Positions 18,680 to 26,632 of a DNA stretch of 64,000 nucleotides are shown here, one piece after another (positions within the stretch are counted from its first letter, which is position 1; every line of letters begins with the position of its first letter). Source of the stretch: Streptomyces spectabilis (GTDB taxonomy: Bacteria; Actinomycetota; Actinomycetes; Streptomycetales; Streptomycetaceae); assembly GCF_008704795.1 (NCBI RefSeq), contig NZ_CP023690.1, positions 1,674,001 through 1,738,000 of the forward strand. Reading direction: 5' to 3'. The notes beneath the pieces are model-generated. The model was not told where the DNA came from and did no database searches. It worked only from the letters and a program-made list of their open reading frames with translations. The position numbers and the translations under genes were made by a program.

Positions 18680-20269
18680 ATGTCACACCGTCCGTCGAGC
18701 CCGTCCCCGCGCCGCCGCAGCGTGCTGCGCGGCTCGCTCGCCGTGCCCGCCGCGCTGGCCGTGCCCGCCGTGCCCGCGCTCGGCGGCGCCGCCCCGGCCT
18801 TCGCCCGCTCGGGGCGCCCCAGTGCCCGCTGGGGCGTGCAGGCCGGTGACGTGAGCGCGCACTCGGGTCTGGTGTGGGTCCGCTCCGACCGCCCCGCCCG
18901 CATGATCGTGGAGACCTCCGCCACCGAGTCGTTCCGCAGATCCAAGCGCTGGTACGGGCCGCTGCTCGGCCCGCGCACCGACTTCACGGGGACGACGCGG
19001 CTGCGCGAACTGCCCTCCGGCGAGCAGATCCACTACCGCGTGCTCCTGGCCGACCCGGACGACCCCAGACGTACGGGCAAACCGGTCACCGGCACGTTCC
19101 GCACGGTCTCCCGCTCGCGCAAGGACGGCGTGCGCTTCCTGTGGTCGGGCGACATCGCGGGCCAGGGCTGGGGCATCAACCCGGATCTCGACGGCTGGCA
19201 GGTCTACGAGGAGATGCGCCGGCGCGACCCGGACTTCTTCCTGTGCAGCGGTGACAACATCTACGCCGACGGCCCCATCCAGGCGAGCGTCACGCTGCCC
19301 GACGGGCGGGTGTGGCGGAACGTCACCACCGAGGAGAAGTCGAAGGTCGCCGAGACGCTCGCGGAGTTCCGCGGCAACTTCCGCTACAACCTGCTCGACG
19401 AGCACGTGCGCCGCTTCAACGCCCAGGTGCCGTCCATCGTGCAGTGGGACGACCACGAGGTGCGCAACAACTGGTATCCGGGACAGATCCTCGACGACCC
19501 GCGCTACACGGAGAAGAACGTCGACGTCCTCGCGGGGCGTTCGCTGCGGGCGTTCAGCGAGTACTACCCGATCTCGACCCAGCGCCCCGGCGACAAGGAC
19601 GGGCGGGTGTACCGGGTGCTGCGGCACGGTCCGCTCCTGGACGTCTTCGTGCTCGACATGCGCACGTACCGCAACGCGAACTCGCCGAACCGCCAGCCCG
19701 AGGACGCCACCGGCATCCTCGGGGCCGAGCAGCTCGCCTGGCTCAAGCGGGAGCTGTCGCGCTCGCGCGCGGTGTGGAAGGTGATCGCGTCCGACATGCC
19801 GCTCGGCCTGGTCGTCGCGGACGGCCGGACGAACTTCGAGGCCGTCGCGCAGGGCGACCCGGGCGCGCCGCTCGGCCGTGAGCTGCAGATCGCCGAGCTG
19901 CTGCGGCACATCAAGCACCGCCGGATCACCGGCACGGTGTGGCTGACCGCCGACGTGCACTACACCTCGGCGCAGCACTACGACCCGGCGCGCGCCGCCT
20001 TCAAGGACTTCGCGCCGTTCTGGGAGTTCGTGTCGGGCCCGCTCGCCGCGGGCGGCTTCCCCGCCGTGAAGCTCGATGGAACCTTCGGTCCGGACCAGAC
20101 GTTCGTCAAAGCGCCGGACCGGCCCAACACGTCGCCGGCGGAGACACCGCCGTACTACGGAGAGGTGGACATCGACGGCGGCAGCGGCGAGTTGACGGTG
20201 CGGCTGCGCCAGCAGGGCGGGGGCGTGCTCTTCACCAAGGTGCTGCAGCCGGGGCGCGTGGGCCAGTGA
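18680..20269 (+). CDS. phoD: Secreted alkaline phosphatase PhoD
   Basis: A 529-residue metallophosphoesterase of the PhoD family, releasing phosphate from phosphomonoesters and diesters outside the cell. The N-terminus has a Tat signal (RRRSVLRG, then an Ala/Pro-rich hydrophobic stretch ending near AFARS). An Ig-like N-terminal domain starts at WGVQAGDVSAHSGLVWVR. Metal-binding motifs of the C-terminal domain include SGDIAGQ, SGDNIYADGP, QWDDHEVRNNW, DMRTYR and TADVHYTSA. The upstream PHO-box-like repeat suggests induction by phosphate limitation through PhoR-PhoP. Confidence 0.93.
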   Translation: MSHRPSSPSPRRRSVLRGSLAVPAALAVPAVPALGGAAPAFARSGRPSARWGVQAGDVSAHSGLVWVRSDRPARMIVETSATESFRRSKRWYGPLLGPRTDFTGTTRLRELPSGEQIHYRVLLADPDDPRRTGKPVTGTFRTVSRSRKDGVRFLWSGDIAGQGWGINPDLDGWQVYEEMRRRDPDFFLCSGDNIYADGPIQASVTLPDGRVWRNVTTEEKSKVAETLAEFRGNFRYNLLDEHVRRFNAQVPSIVQWDDHEVRNNWYPGQILDDPRYTEKNVDVLAGRSLRAFSEYYPISTQRPGDKDGRVYRVLRHGPLLDVFVLDMRTYRNANSPNRQPEDATGILGAEQLAWLKRELSRSRAVWKVIASDMPLGLVVADGRTNFEAVAQGDPGAPLGRELQIAELLRHIKHRRITGTVWLTADVHYTSAQHYDPARAAFKDFAPFWEFVSGPLAAGGFPAVKLDGTFGPDQTFVKAPDRPNTSPAETPPYYGEVDIDGGSGELTVRLRQQGGGVLFTKVLQPGRVGQ

Positions 20270-20649
20270 GCCTCCGGCGGACGCGTCCGCCGGTGAGCGC
20301 TCGCGGGTGCTTCCGTTGGCGCGTGCGGATGGGCGCTTCCGCCGGTGAAGTGCTGGACGGCACGTCCACCGGTGCGCCACGGTGGACGCGGTGCCGCTGC
20401 CGCCGCGGTCGGTGACAACGCGCGGACCGGCGGCGGCCGCAGGATCGCGCGGGCCGCAGGGCCCGCGGCGGTCGAAAGGGTCGGACGGACCGAGAGGTCA
20501 GTGACGATCAATGGGCCGGTGACGGCCGACGGGGGAGATCGATGGACCATCACGGTGAACTAAAAGGAATGAAAGCGACAGAACCGCACTTAACTCATCA
20601 GTCACAAGACGTTCGTGATCACGCAACACCCTTGGGCCACAGTGACGGT
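20270..20649. other. Intergenic region with hairpins between phoD and the ACT-GNAT gene
   Basis: No convincing gene. The left part has a perfect palindrome just after the phoD stop and a second hairpin (CGTCCACCG at 20363-20371 with CGGTGGACG at 20380-20388). The motif CCGCCGGTGA occurs at about 20288 and 20338. The right part (about 20500-20650) is AT-richer and probably holds the promoter of the next gene. An open frame with GGGGGAG-led ATG at 20542 runs through it, but its codon use is unlike coding DNA. Confidence 0.5.
20274..20293 (+). terminator. Palindromic terminator of phoD
   Basis: A perfect 20-bp palindrome (CCGGCGG-ACGCGT-CCGCCGG) starts 4 bases after the phoD stop codon. As RNA it would form a 7-bp or longer G/C stem. 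Confidence 0.55.
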
Positions 20650-22059
20650 ATGAGTGCTGACATGCCTGATGTGACACGGAGGAAGGACGGCCGGCCGGTG
20701 CACCACTGGCGCCGGGACGTCGTCGAACTGGCCGCGCTGTTCACGGCCGTGGCCGTCGCGGACGCCGCGGCGAATCTCGTGGGCCACGGCCCTGACGGGC
20801 CCGAGCTGCTGCTCGTCTCGGCCGTCACCCTGGTCGCCACGGCCGGGTTCCACACCTGGTGGGCGCGGCGCCACACCCACGCACCGCCCGGCACGGGCGA
20901 TACCGATACCGGCGCCCGGACCTCCGCCGCGGAGGACCGGGCCGCCGCCCCGACCGGAGCGGCGCCGTCCGCCGACGGGTCGACGCTGTGGCGCATGCGG
21001 ACGACCGTGCGTGACGCGCCGGGTTCGCTCGCCGCGCTGTGCACGGCGCTCGCGCACGAGCGCGTCGACATCCTCAGCCTGCAGACGCATCCGCTGGCCG
21101 ACGGCACGGTCGACGAGTTCCTGCTGCGCGCGCCCGCCGCGCTCCCCGGGGCGGAGATCACGCGCGTGATCGCCGCGGCGGGCGGATCGAGCACCTGGAT
21201 CGAGCGGGCGGACGCGCACGACCTGGTGGACGCGCCCACGCGCATCCTGGGCCTCGCCACCCGCACCGCCCTGGACGCCGCCGAACTGCCGCTGGCACTG
21301 CGCCAGTTGCTGGGCCGCTGCACGATCCGCTCGCTGCCCGCCCGGCAGGGCCGGGACACCGATGAGGCAGTGCCCGCCGAAGGCGCCTGGGAAGGCACCG
21401 TGCTGCGTCTTCGGGCCCCCGAGGGCGGAGTGATCACGGTCGAGCGTCCGTATCTGCCGTTCACCCCCACGGAGTTCGCCCGCGCGCGGGCCCTCGTGGA
21501 GCTGGACGCCAGGCTCGGCCCGCGCGTGCCGCGCGGCGAGGACGTCCTGACCCTCGCCGAGGGCAACGACATCACGGTCAGCCGCGCCGACACCACCGAC
21601 CTGGACGCCGCGAAGGCCATGCACGGGCGCTGCTCCCCGCGCACCCTCGGGATGCGCTACCACGGTCCGGTGGGGGACGCCGACCGCTATCTGAACCATC
21701 TGCTGAGTCCGCGCTTCGGCCGCACCCTGGCCGCGCGCACGGCCTCCGGCCGCGTCGTCGGCCTCGGCCATCTGCTGTGGGACGGCGACGAGACGGAGAT
21801 CGCGCTGCTCGTCGAGGACGAGTGGCAGCGCCGCGGCGTCGGCCGCGAGCTGCTCGCCCGCCTCGTCTCCATGGCCGGCGAAGCGGGCTGCGACAACGTG
21901 TACGCGGTGACGCAGTCGTCCAACACCGGCATGGTGGCGGCGATGCGCGGCCTCGCCCTGCCCCTCGACTTCCAGATCGAGGAGGGCACGCTGGTCATCA
22001 CCGCGCGCCTGGACGCGACACCGGTGCGCTCGCAGCTTCCGTACGACAGCCACCAGTGA
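20650..22059 (+). CDS. ACT-GNAT protein acetyltransferase (amino-acid-regulated type)
   Basis: About 469 residues. An N-terminal hydrophobic segment (VVELAALFTAVAVADAAANL and LLLVSAVTLVATAGFHTWWA) is followed by an ACT domain (LWRMRTTVRDAPGSLAALCTALAHERVDILSLQT). The C-terminal GNAT domain has acetyl-CoA motif EDEWQRRGVGRELLARLV. This fusion resembles actinobacterial protein acetyltransferases whose activity on proteins such as acetyl-CoA synthetase is tuned by an amino acid bound to ACT. The start is uncertain: ATG 20650 is used; GTG 20698 has GGAGGAAGG upstream; ATG 20542 has GGGGGAG but would include a TTA codon in atypical sequence. Confidence 0.82.
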   Translation: MSADMPDVTRRKDGRPVHHWRRDVVELAALFTAVAVADAAANLVGHGPDGPELLLVSAVTLVATAGFHTWWARRHTHAPPGTGDTDTGARTSAAEDRAAAPTGAAPSADGSTLWRMRTTVRDAPGSLAALCTALAHERVDILSLQTHPLADGTVDEFLLRAPAALPGAEITRVIAAAGGSSTWIERADAHDLVDAPTRILGLATRTALDAAELPLALRQLLGRCTIRSLPARQGRDTDEAVPAEGAWEGTVLRLRAPEGGVITVERPYLPFTPTEFARARALVELDARLGPRVPRGEDVLTLAEGNDITVSRADTTDLDAAKAMHGRCSPRTLGMRYHGPVGDADRYLNHLLSPRFGRTLAARTASGRVVGLGHLLWDGDETEIALLVEDEWQRRGVGRELLARLVSMAGEAGCDNVYAVTQSSNTGMVAAMRGLALPLDFQIEEGTLVITARLDATPVRSQLPYDSHQ

Positions 22060-22084
22060 GTTCTCGCGACAGCGCCGGCCCCGT

Positions 22085-22114
22085 GCCGGGGCCCGGGCGG
22101 TCCCGGGCCCCGGC
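22085..22114. terminator. Bidirectional terminator hairpin
   Basis: A 13-bp perfect all-G/C stem (GCCGGGGCCCGGG at 22085-22097 and CCCGGGCCCCGGC at 22102-22114) with the tetraloop CGGT. It lies between the convergent ACT-GNAT and dehydrogenase stop codons. Confidence 0.8.
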
Positions 22115-22129
22115 GCGGGTCACCGGTCC

Positions 22130-22999
22130 CTAGGCGACGGCGTCCGGGGCGAGGTGCGAGGCGGCCATGTCCTGGTCGCCGTAACCCGCCGCGGCCGCCC
22201 GCTCGAACCGGCGCAGGCCTGCCGCCGTGACGTCCACCGGTACGCCCGCGGCCCCCGCGGCCTCGACGACCAGGCGCGCGTCCTTCGCCGCGTTGGTCAC
22301 GGTGAAGCTCGGCGTGTGGTCGCCCGCGAGCATGGCGGCCGCCTTGGCCCGGAAGAACGGACTGTCCAGGGGCCCGCCCGCGACCACGTCCACGACGAGC
22401 GCGGGATCGACGCCGAGGCCCTCGGCCAGGGCCAGGCTCTCCGCCGCGCCGTGGGTGAGCGCGAACACGAAGCTGTTCAGGGCGAGCTTGAGGCGGCTCG
22501 CGGCGCCGTGCTCATCCGAGACCCACACCGTACGGCTGCCGATGGCGTCGAAGACCGGCTCCACCCGGTTCCGGTCGGCCGGTGGACCGGAGGCCAGGAC
22601 GACGAGCCGCCCCTGCTCCGCGGGCTGCTTCGTGCCCTGCACCGGGGCGTCGTACAGGACGAGTCCATGGCGCTCGGCCACGGCGGCCAGGTCGTCCGCG
22701 GCGGCCACTCCCACCGTGCTCAGCTGGGCCCAGACGGCGCCCGGGGCGAGGCCCGGCGCCGCGGCCTCCATGACCTCGCGCACCGCGGGCCCGTCCTTGA
22801 GGACGGTCACCACGACGTCGGCGCCCGCCACCGCCGCGGCCGGGTCGGTGTGCGCCTCCACACCGTCGAGCGCGGCCAGTGCGGCGGCCTTGGCGGGGGT
22901 GCGGTTCCACACGCTCACCGCGAACGTCCCGCGCAGGTTGCGCGCCACGGGGGCGCCGATGGTGCCGGTGCCGAGGACGGCGACCTTCTTCCGAGTCAT
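22130..22999 (-). CDS. NAD(P)-dependent beta-hydroxyacid dehydrogenase (6PGDH/HIBADH family)
   Basis: A 289-residue oxidoreductase. The Rossmann motif is VAVLGTGTIGAPVARNL, near the family GxGxMG but with Ile for Met. The substrate-binding loop is YDAPVQGTKQPAEQG (family D-A-P-V-S-G). The catalytic lysine lies in LKLALNSFVF, where the family has K-x-x-N. It could act on 3-hydroxyisobutyrate, tartronate semialdehyde or a related acid, or be an imine reductase-like member; the family is broad. A TetR gene lies upstream on the same strand, and both upstream regions share a 9-mer. Confidence 0.85.
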   Translation of the reverse strand: MTRKKVAVLGTGTIGAPVARNLRGTFAVSVWNRTPAKAAALAALDGVEAHTDPAAAVAGADVVVTVLKDGPAVREVMEAAAPGLAPGAVWAQLSTVGVAAADDLAAVAERHGLVLYDAPVQGTKQPAEQGRLVVLASGPPADRNRVEPVFDAIGSRTVWVSDEHGAASRLKLALNSFVFALTHGAAESLALAEGLGVDPALVVDVVAGGPLDSPFFRAKAAAMLAGDHTPSFTVTNAAKDARLVVEAAGAAGVPVDVTAAGLRRFERAAAAGYGDQDMAASHLAPDAVA

Positions 23000-23074
23000 G
23001 GGATTCCTTCCTGTGCGGGTCCGTCGGACCCGAGGTGAAAGCCTGTGGGGGCGGCCGCTGTGGCCGCCTTTTCT

Positions 23075-23083
23075 TGACCGTTC
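23075..23083. promoter_or_regulatory. Candidate TetR operator half-site upstream of the dehydrogenase gene
   Basis: TGACCGTTC here is the reverse complement of GAACGGTCA at 23739-23747, upstream of the TetR gene. Both lie in short AT-richer gaps immediately upstream of start codons (75 bp and about 25 bp). This is what is expected if the TetR protein controls itself and the dehydrogenase. Confidence 0.35.
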
Positions 23084-23129
23084 ATTCCACTATTTGGGCA
23101 TGCGAAGGTCAACCGCCTTCGGATCCCCG

Positions 23130-23714
23130 TCAGTCCAGGAGCGCCAGGGCCTGCTCCGCCGCGTCGCGCACCCGGTCCGGCCCGCCGGAGACCTTCCCGA
23201 CCACGCGGATGCCCTGGAGCAGGACGAGCAGCATGCGGGCCAGGGCGCGCGGATCGCGGTCGTCCGGGATCTCGCCCTGCGCCCGGGCGCGGGTGAGCGC
23301 GGCGCGCAGCAGCGTCTCCAGGCCCTCCCAGTTCCGCTCGATCCTGCGGTCCGCGGCCTCGTCGTGCGGGGCCAGCTCCGCGGCCGTGTTGGTGATGAAG
23401 CAGCCGGTGCGGCGGCAGTCGGCCGCCGAGGCCTCGGCGGCGAAGCGGCGCACGAGGATCCGCACCCCGGGCAGCGCGGGCCCGGGGCGCGACAACTCCT
23501 CGACCAGCTCGGGCTCCCGCGTCTGCGCGTACCGGTCGAGGGCCTTCAGATACAGCTCGTGCTTGTTGCCGAAGGTCGCGTAGAGGCTGGCGCGTCCGAT
23601 GCCCAGGTGCGCGACGAGGTCCGCCATGGACGTCGCCTCGTACCCCTTGCCCCAGAACAGTTCGAGCGCCGACTGGAGCGCCGCGTCGGGGTCGAATTCC
23701 TTGCTCCTGGCCAT
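23130..23714 (-). CDS. TetR-family transcriptional regulator
   Basis: A 194-residue regulator. The N-terminal helix-turn-helix is DPDAALQSALELFWGKGYEATSMADLVAHLGIGRASLYATFGNKHELYLKALDRY. The C-terminal TetR_C-like region contains a CRRTGCFITNTAAEL motif seen in the AcrR/YjdC-like group. ATG 23714 (MARSKEFD) is used. It likely represses the neighbouring dehydrogenase gene. Confidence 0.9.
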   Translation of the reverse strand: MARSKEFDPDAALQSALELFWGKGYEATSMADLVAHLGIGRASLYATFGNKHELYLKALDRYAQTREPELVEELSRPGPALPGVRILVRRFAAEASAADCRRTGCFITNTAAELAPHDEAADRRIERNWEGLETLLRAALTRARAQGEIPDDRDPRALARMLLVLLQGIRVVGKVSGGPDRVRDAAEQALALLD

Positions 23715-23738
23715 GGAAGAGGACGCTAGCCGCAACTG

Positions 23739-23747
23739 GAACGGTCA
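23739..23747. promoter_or_regulatory. Candidate TetR operator half-site upstream of the TetR gene
   Basis: GAACGGTCA, continuing GTCAAAC, lies 25 bases upstream of the TetR start and repeats in inverted orientation the 9-mer upstream of the dehydrogenase gene. Confidence 0.35.
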
Positions 23748-23850
23748 GTCAAACACTCCTGTGGTGCGACGAACGCCCAGGCGGGGGCGGCCGCGCCCGC
23801 CGCGGCAAACGCCCGTGACGCGCGCCCCGGTCTCGTATCAGGATGTCCGC

Positions 23851-25563
23851 ATGTCAGACACGAAGATCGCAAGCACCACGACGGGCCCGGGTCCGCTGCC
23901 CCGTGAGGTCGCCGACGCCTTCGTCGAGGAGCTCGTCGCCCTCGACCCCGTCACCGGCACCTACCTCGGCGTGAGGGAGAGCCACAGCAAGCTGCCCGAC
24001 CTCTCCCCCGCGGGTCACGCGGCCCGCGCCGCGCTCCTGCGCACCACCCTCGCGCGGCTCGACGAGGCCGAGGCACGCCCGGGGGCCGACGCCGCGATCG
24101 AGCGGCGCTGCGGGCGGCTGCTGCGGGAGCGGCTCACGGCGGAGCTCGCCGTGCACGAGGCCGACGAGCCCCTGCGCACCGTCGGCAACCTGGGCACCCC
24201 GCCGCACGAGGTGCGCGAGATCTTCACGGTGACCCCGGCCGACACCGAGGAGGACTGGGCGGCGATCGCCGAGCGGCTGCGCGCCGTGCCGGCCGCGTAC
24301 GAGGGCTATCGCGCCTCGCTCGCCCTCGGCCTGGAGCGCGGTCTTCCGGGCGCGCCGCGGCCGACGGCGACGTTCGTCGAGCAGCTCACCCAGTGGGCGG
24401 GGCCGCGGGACGGGCGCGGCTGGTTCGAGGACTTCGCCGCGGCCGGGCCCGCCGCCCTGCGCGGCGAACTCGACGAGGCGGCGAAGGCGGCGACCGGCGC
24501 GGTCGTGGCCCTGCGCGACTGGATGCGGGACGTGTACGCGCCCGCGGTCGCCGACGCCCCCGACACGGTGGGCCGCGAGCGCTACGCGCTCCTGTCCCGC
24601 TTCTTCAACGGCACGGACCTGGACCTGGACGAGGCGTACGCCTACGGCTGGGCGGAGTACCACCGGCTGCTCGGCGAGATGCGGACCGAGGCCGAGAAGA
24701 TCCTGCCCGGCGCGGCCACGCCGTGGGAGGCGCTCGCGCACCTGGACGAGCACGGCACGCACATCGAGGGCGTGGACGAGGTCAAGGAGTGGCTGCAGGG
24801 CCTGATGGACGAGGCCATCGAGGCGCTCGACGGCACGCACTTCGAACTGGCCGAGCGGGTGCGGAGGGTGGAGTCCCGCATCGCCCCGCCCGGTGGTGCC
24901 GCCGCCCCGTACTACACCGCTCCGTCGGAGAATTTCTCCCGGCCGGGCCGGACCTGGCTGCCGACGATGGGCCAGACCCGCTTCCCCGTGTACGACCTGG
25001 TGTCGACCTGGTACCACGAGGGCGTGCCCGGCCACCACCTGCAGCTCGCGCAGTGGGCGCACGTCGCCGCCGACCTGTCCCGCTACCAGGCGACGGTCGG
25101 CATCGTCAGCGCCAACGCGGAGGGCTGGGCGCTGTACGCGGAGCGCCTCATGGACGAGCTGGGCTTCCTCACCGACCCGGAGCGGCGGCTCGGCTATCTG
25201 GACGCGCAGATGATGCGCGCCCTGCGCGTGATCGTCGACATCGGCATGCACCTGGAGCTCGAGATCCCGGCGGACTCCGGCTTCCACCCCGGCGAGCGGT
25301 GGACCCCGGACCTGGCGCAGGAGTTCTACGACGCGCGCTCCAGCCGTCCCTCGGACTACGTCGAGAGCGAGATGACGCGCTATCTGACGATCCCGGGCCA
25401 GGCCATCGGCTACAAGCTCGGCGAACGCGCCTGGCTCCTCGGCCGCGAGAACGCCCGCCGCCGCCACGGCCCCGCCTTCGACGCGAAGGCCTGGCACATG
25501 GCAGCCCTCTCACAGGGCTCACTGGGCCTCGACGACCTGGTGGACGAGTTGTCGGCGCTCTGA
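23851..25563 (+). CDS. DUF885-family putative metallopeptidase
   Basis: A 570-residue soluble protein of the DUF885 family. The zinc-site motif H-E-G-V-P-G-H-H lies near residue 390 (STWYHEGVPGHHLQLAQ), with a downstream acidic partner in NAEGWALYAERLMDELG. The C-terminal SSRPSDYVESEMTRYLTIPGQAIGYKLGE segment is also family-typical. These proteins are annotated as carboxypeptidase-like; no substrate is evident. ATG 23851 follows TCAGGATG and gives the normal MSDTK-type N-terminus. It stands alone, divergent from the TetR gene. Confidence 0.88.
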   Translation: MSDTKIASTTTGPGPLPREVADAFVEELVALDPVTGTYLGVRESHSKLPDLSPAGHAARAALLRTTLARLDEAEARPGADAAIERRCGRLLRERLTAELAVHEADEPLRTVGNLGTPPHEVREIFTVTPADTEEDWAAIAERLRAVPAAYEGYRASLALGLERGLPGAPRPTATFVEQLTQWAGPRDGRGWFEDFAAAGPAALRGELDEAAKAATGAVVALRDWMRDVYAPAVADAPDTVGRERYALLSRFFNGTDLDLDEAYAYGWAEYHRLLGEMRTEAEKILPGAATPWEALAHLDEHGTHIEGVDEVKEWLQGLMDEAIEALDGTHFELAERVRRVESRIAPPGGAAAPYYTAPSENFSRPGRTWLPTMGQTRFPVYDLVSTWYHEGVPGHHLQLAQWAHVAADLSRYQATVGIVSANAEGWALYAERLMDELGFLTDPERRLGYLDAQMMRALRVIVDIGMHLELEIPADSGFHPGERWTPDLAQEFYDARSSRPSDYVESEMTRYLTIPGQAIGYKLGERAWLLGRENARRRHGPAFDAKAWHMAALSQGSLGLDDLVDELSAL

Positions 25564-25573
25564 ACGGGGCGGT

Positions 25574-26089
25574 TCAGCAGCCGCAGTCGCCGTCGGCGGG
25601 GGCCGTCAGCGGGTCCACCGCTCGACGGTCCTCGCCCTCCCAGGTCTCGTACGGGAAGCCCTCGCGGGCCCAGTACTCGAAGCCGCCGAGCATCTCCTTG
25701 ACCTGGAAGCCGAGTTCGGCGAGGGCCAGGGCGGCGCGGGTCGCGCCGTTGCAGCCGGGGCCCCAGCAGTAGGTGACGACGGGCACCGACTTGTCCAGGA
25801 GGGCCTCCGCCTGCGCCGGGATGAGCGCGGTGGGCAGGTGGACGGCGCCGGGAACGTGGCCCTGGTCCCAGGACCCGGTGGAGCGGGAGTCGAGGACGAC
25901 GAAGCCGGGGTCGCCGTCGGCGGCGAGCGCGGCGGCGACGTCCGACACGTCGGCGTGGAAGGCGAGGCTCGCGCCGAAGTAGGCGGCGGCCGCCGCGGGG
26001 GCGGCCGGGGGCACGCGGAGGACGGGGTTCGAGGGCACGCGGGGGACGGGGTTCGGGGCGGTGGCGCTCGCGGCGGTGATCGTGTTCAT
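25574..26089 (-). CDS. Rhodanese-like domain protein
   Basis: A 171-residue protein with one rhodanese domain. The substrate loop carries the active-site cysteine in TYCWGPGCNGATRAALALAELGF, after DSRSTGSWDQGHVPGAVHLPTA. The C-terminus ends in the cysteine pair CGC. The N-terminus is an 8-residue tandem repeat (NPVPRVPS/NPVLRVPP). It is divergent from an Lrp/AsnC regulator across 94 bp, suggesting control by that regulator in response to an amino acid, perhaps cysteine; the ligand is inference. Confidence 0.88.
   Translation of the reverse strand: MNTITAASATAPNPVPRVPSNPVLRVPPAAPAAAAAYFGASLAFHADVSDVAAALAADGDPGFVVLDSRSTGSWDQGHVPGAVHLPTALIPAQAEALLDKSVPVVTYCWGPGCNGATRAALALAELGFQVKEMLGGFEYWAREGFPYETWEGEDRRAVDPLTAPADGDCGC
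26011..26058. repeat. 24-bp tandem duplication inside the rhodanese gene
   Basis: Two adjacent 24-base units (26011-26034 and 26035-26058) differ at two positions. They are in frame and encode the proline-rich repeat at the rhodanese N-terminus. Confidence 0.85.
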
Positions 26090-26183
26090 GGCCGAAAATC
26101 TACGGGGCGCACTGTCGGCGCTGAACCCGCGATTCCCGGCGTACCCCTTGATCAGCCAAGGTTTTCCCTGTTTCCTCTCGGGC

Positions 26184-26630
26184 ATGACCGGTTATTCCAC
26201 GGACGCCACCGACTGGCGCATCCTCGAGGTCCTCCAGCGCGACGGACGGGCCAGCTACGCGGAGCTCGCGCGGGCCGTCTCGATGTCCCCGAGCGCCGTC
26301 ACCGAGCGGGTGCGCCGCCTGGAGGAGGCGGGCGTGATCCAGGGGTACGCGGCCGTGGTCGACCCGGAGCGGCTCGGCCTGCCGATCCTCGCGTTCGTCC
26401 GGCTGCGCTATCCGAACGGCAACTACAAGCCGTTCCACGACCTGGTCGACGTGACGCCCGAGATCCTGGAGGCGCACCACGTGACCGGGGACGACTGCTT
26501 CGTCATCAAGGTCGCCGCGCGCTCGATGCGGCACCTGGAGGAGGTCTCCGGGAAGATAGGCGCGCTCGGCGCCGTGACGACGAGCATCGTCTACTCCTCT
26601 CCCCTGCCGAGGCGCCCGCTGGGCCGCTGA
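26184..26630 (+). CDS. Lrp/AsnC-family transcriptional regulator
   Basis: A 148-residue regulator. The N-terminal helix-turn-helix is DWRILEVLQRDGRASYAELARAVSMSPSAVTERVRRLEEAGVIQGYAAVVD. The C-terminal RAM/ACT-like ligand domain has HHVTGDDCFVIKVAARSMRHLEEV. ATG 26184 (MTGYSTDATDWR) is chosen although the frame is open further upstream. It is divergent from the rhodanese gene and ends 2 bp from the convergent sbcC stop. Confidence 0.92.
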   Translation: MTGYSTDATDWRILEVLQRDGRASYAELARAVSMSPSAVTERVRRLEEAGVIQGYAAVVDPERLGLPILAFVRLRYPNGNYKPFHDLVDVTPEILEAHHVTGDDCFVIKVAARSMRHLEEVSGKIGALGAVTTSIVYSSPLPRRPLGR

Positions 26631-26632
26631 GC

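Noticed and set aside
20542..20649. N-terminal extension of the ACT-GNAT gene starting at ATG 20542
   Set aside because: Codon use is A/T-ending and includes TTA; the homologous part begins later. It is kept only as an alternative start.
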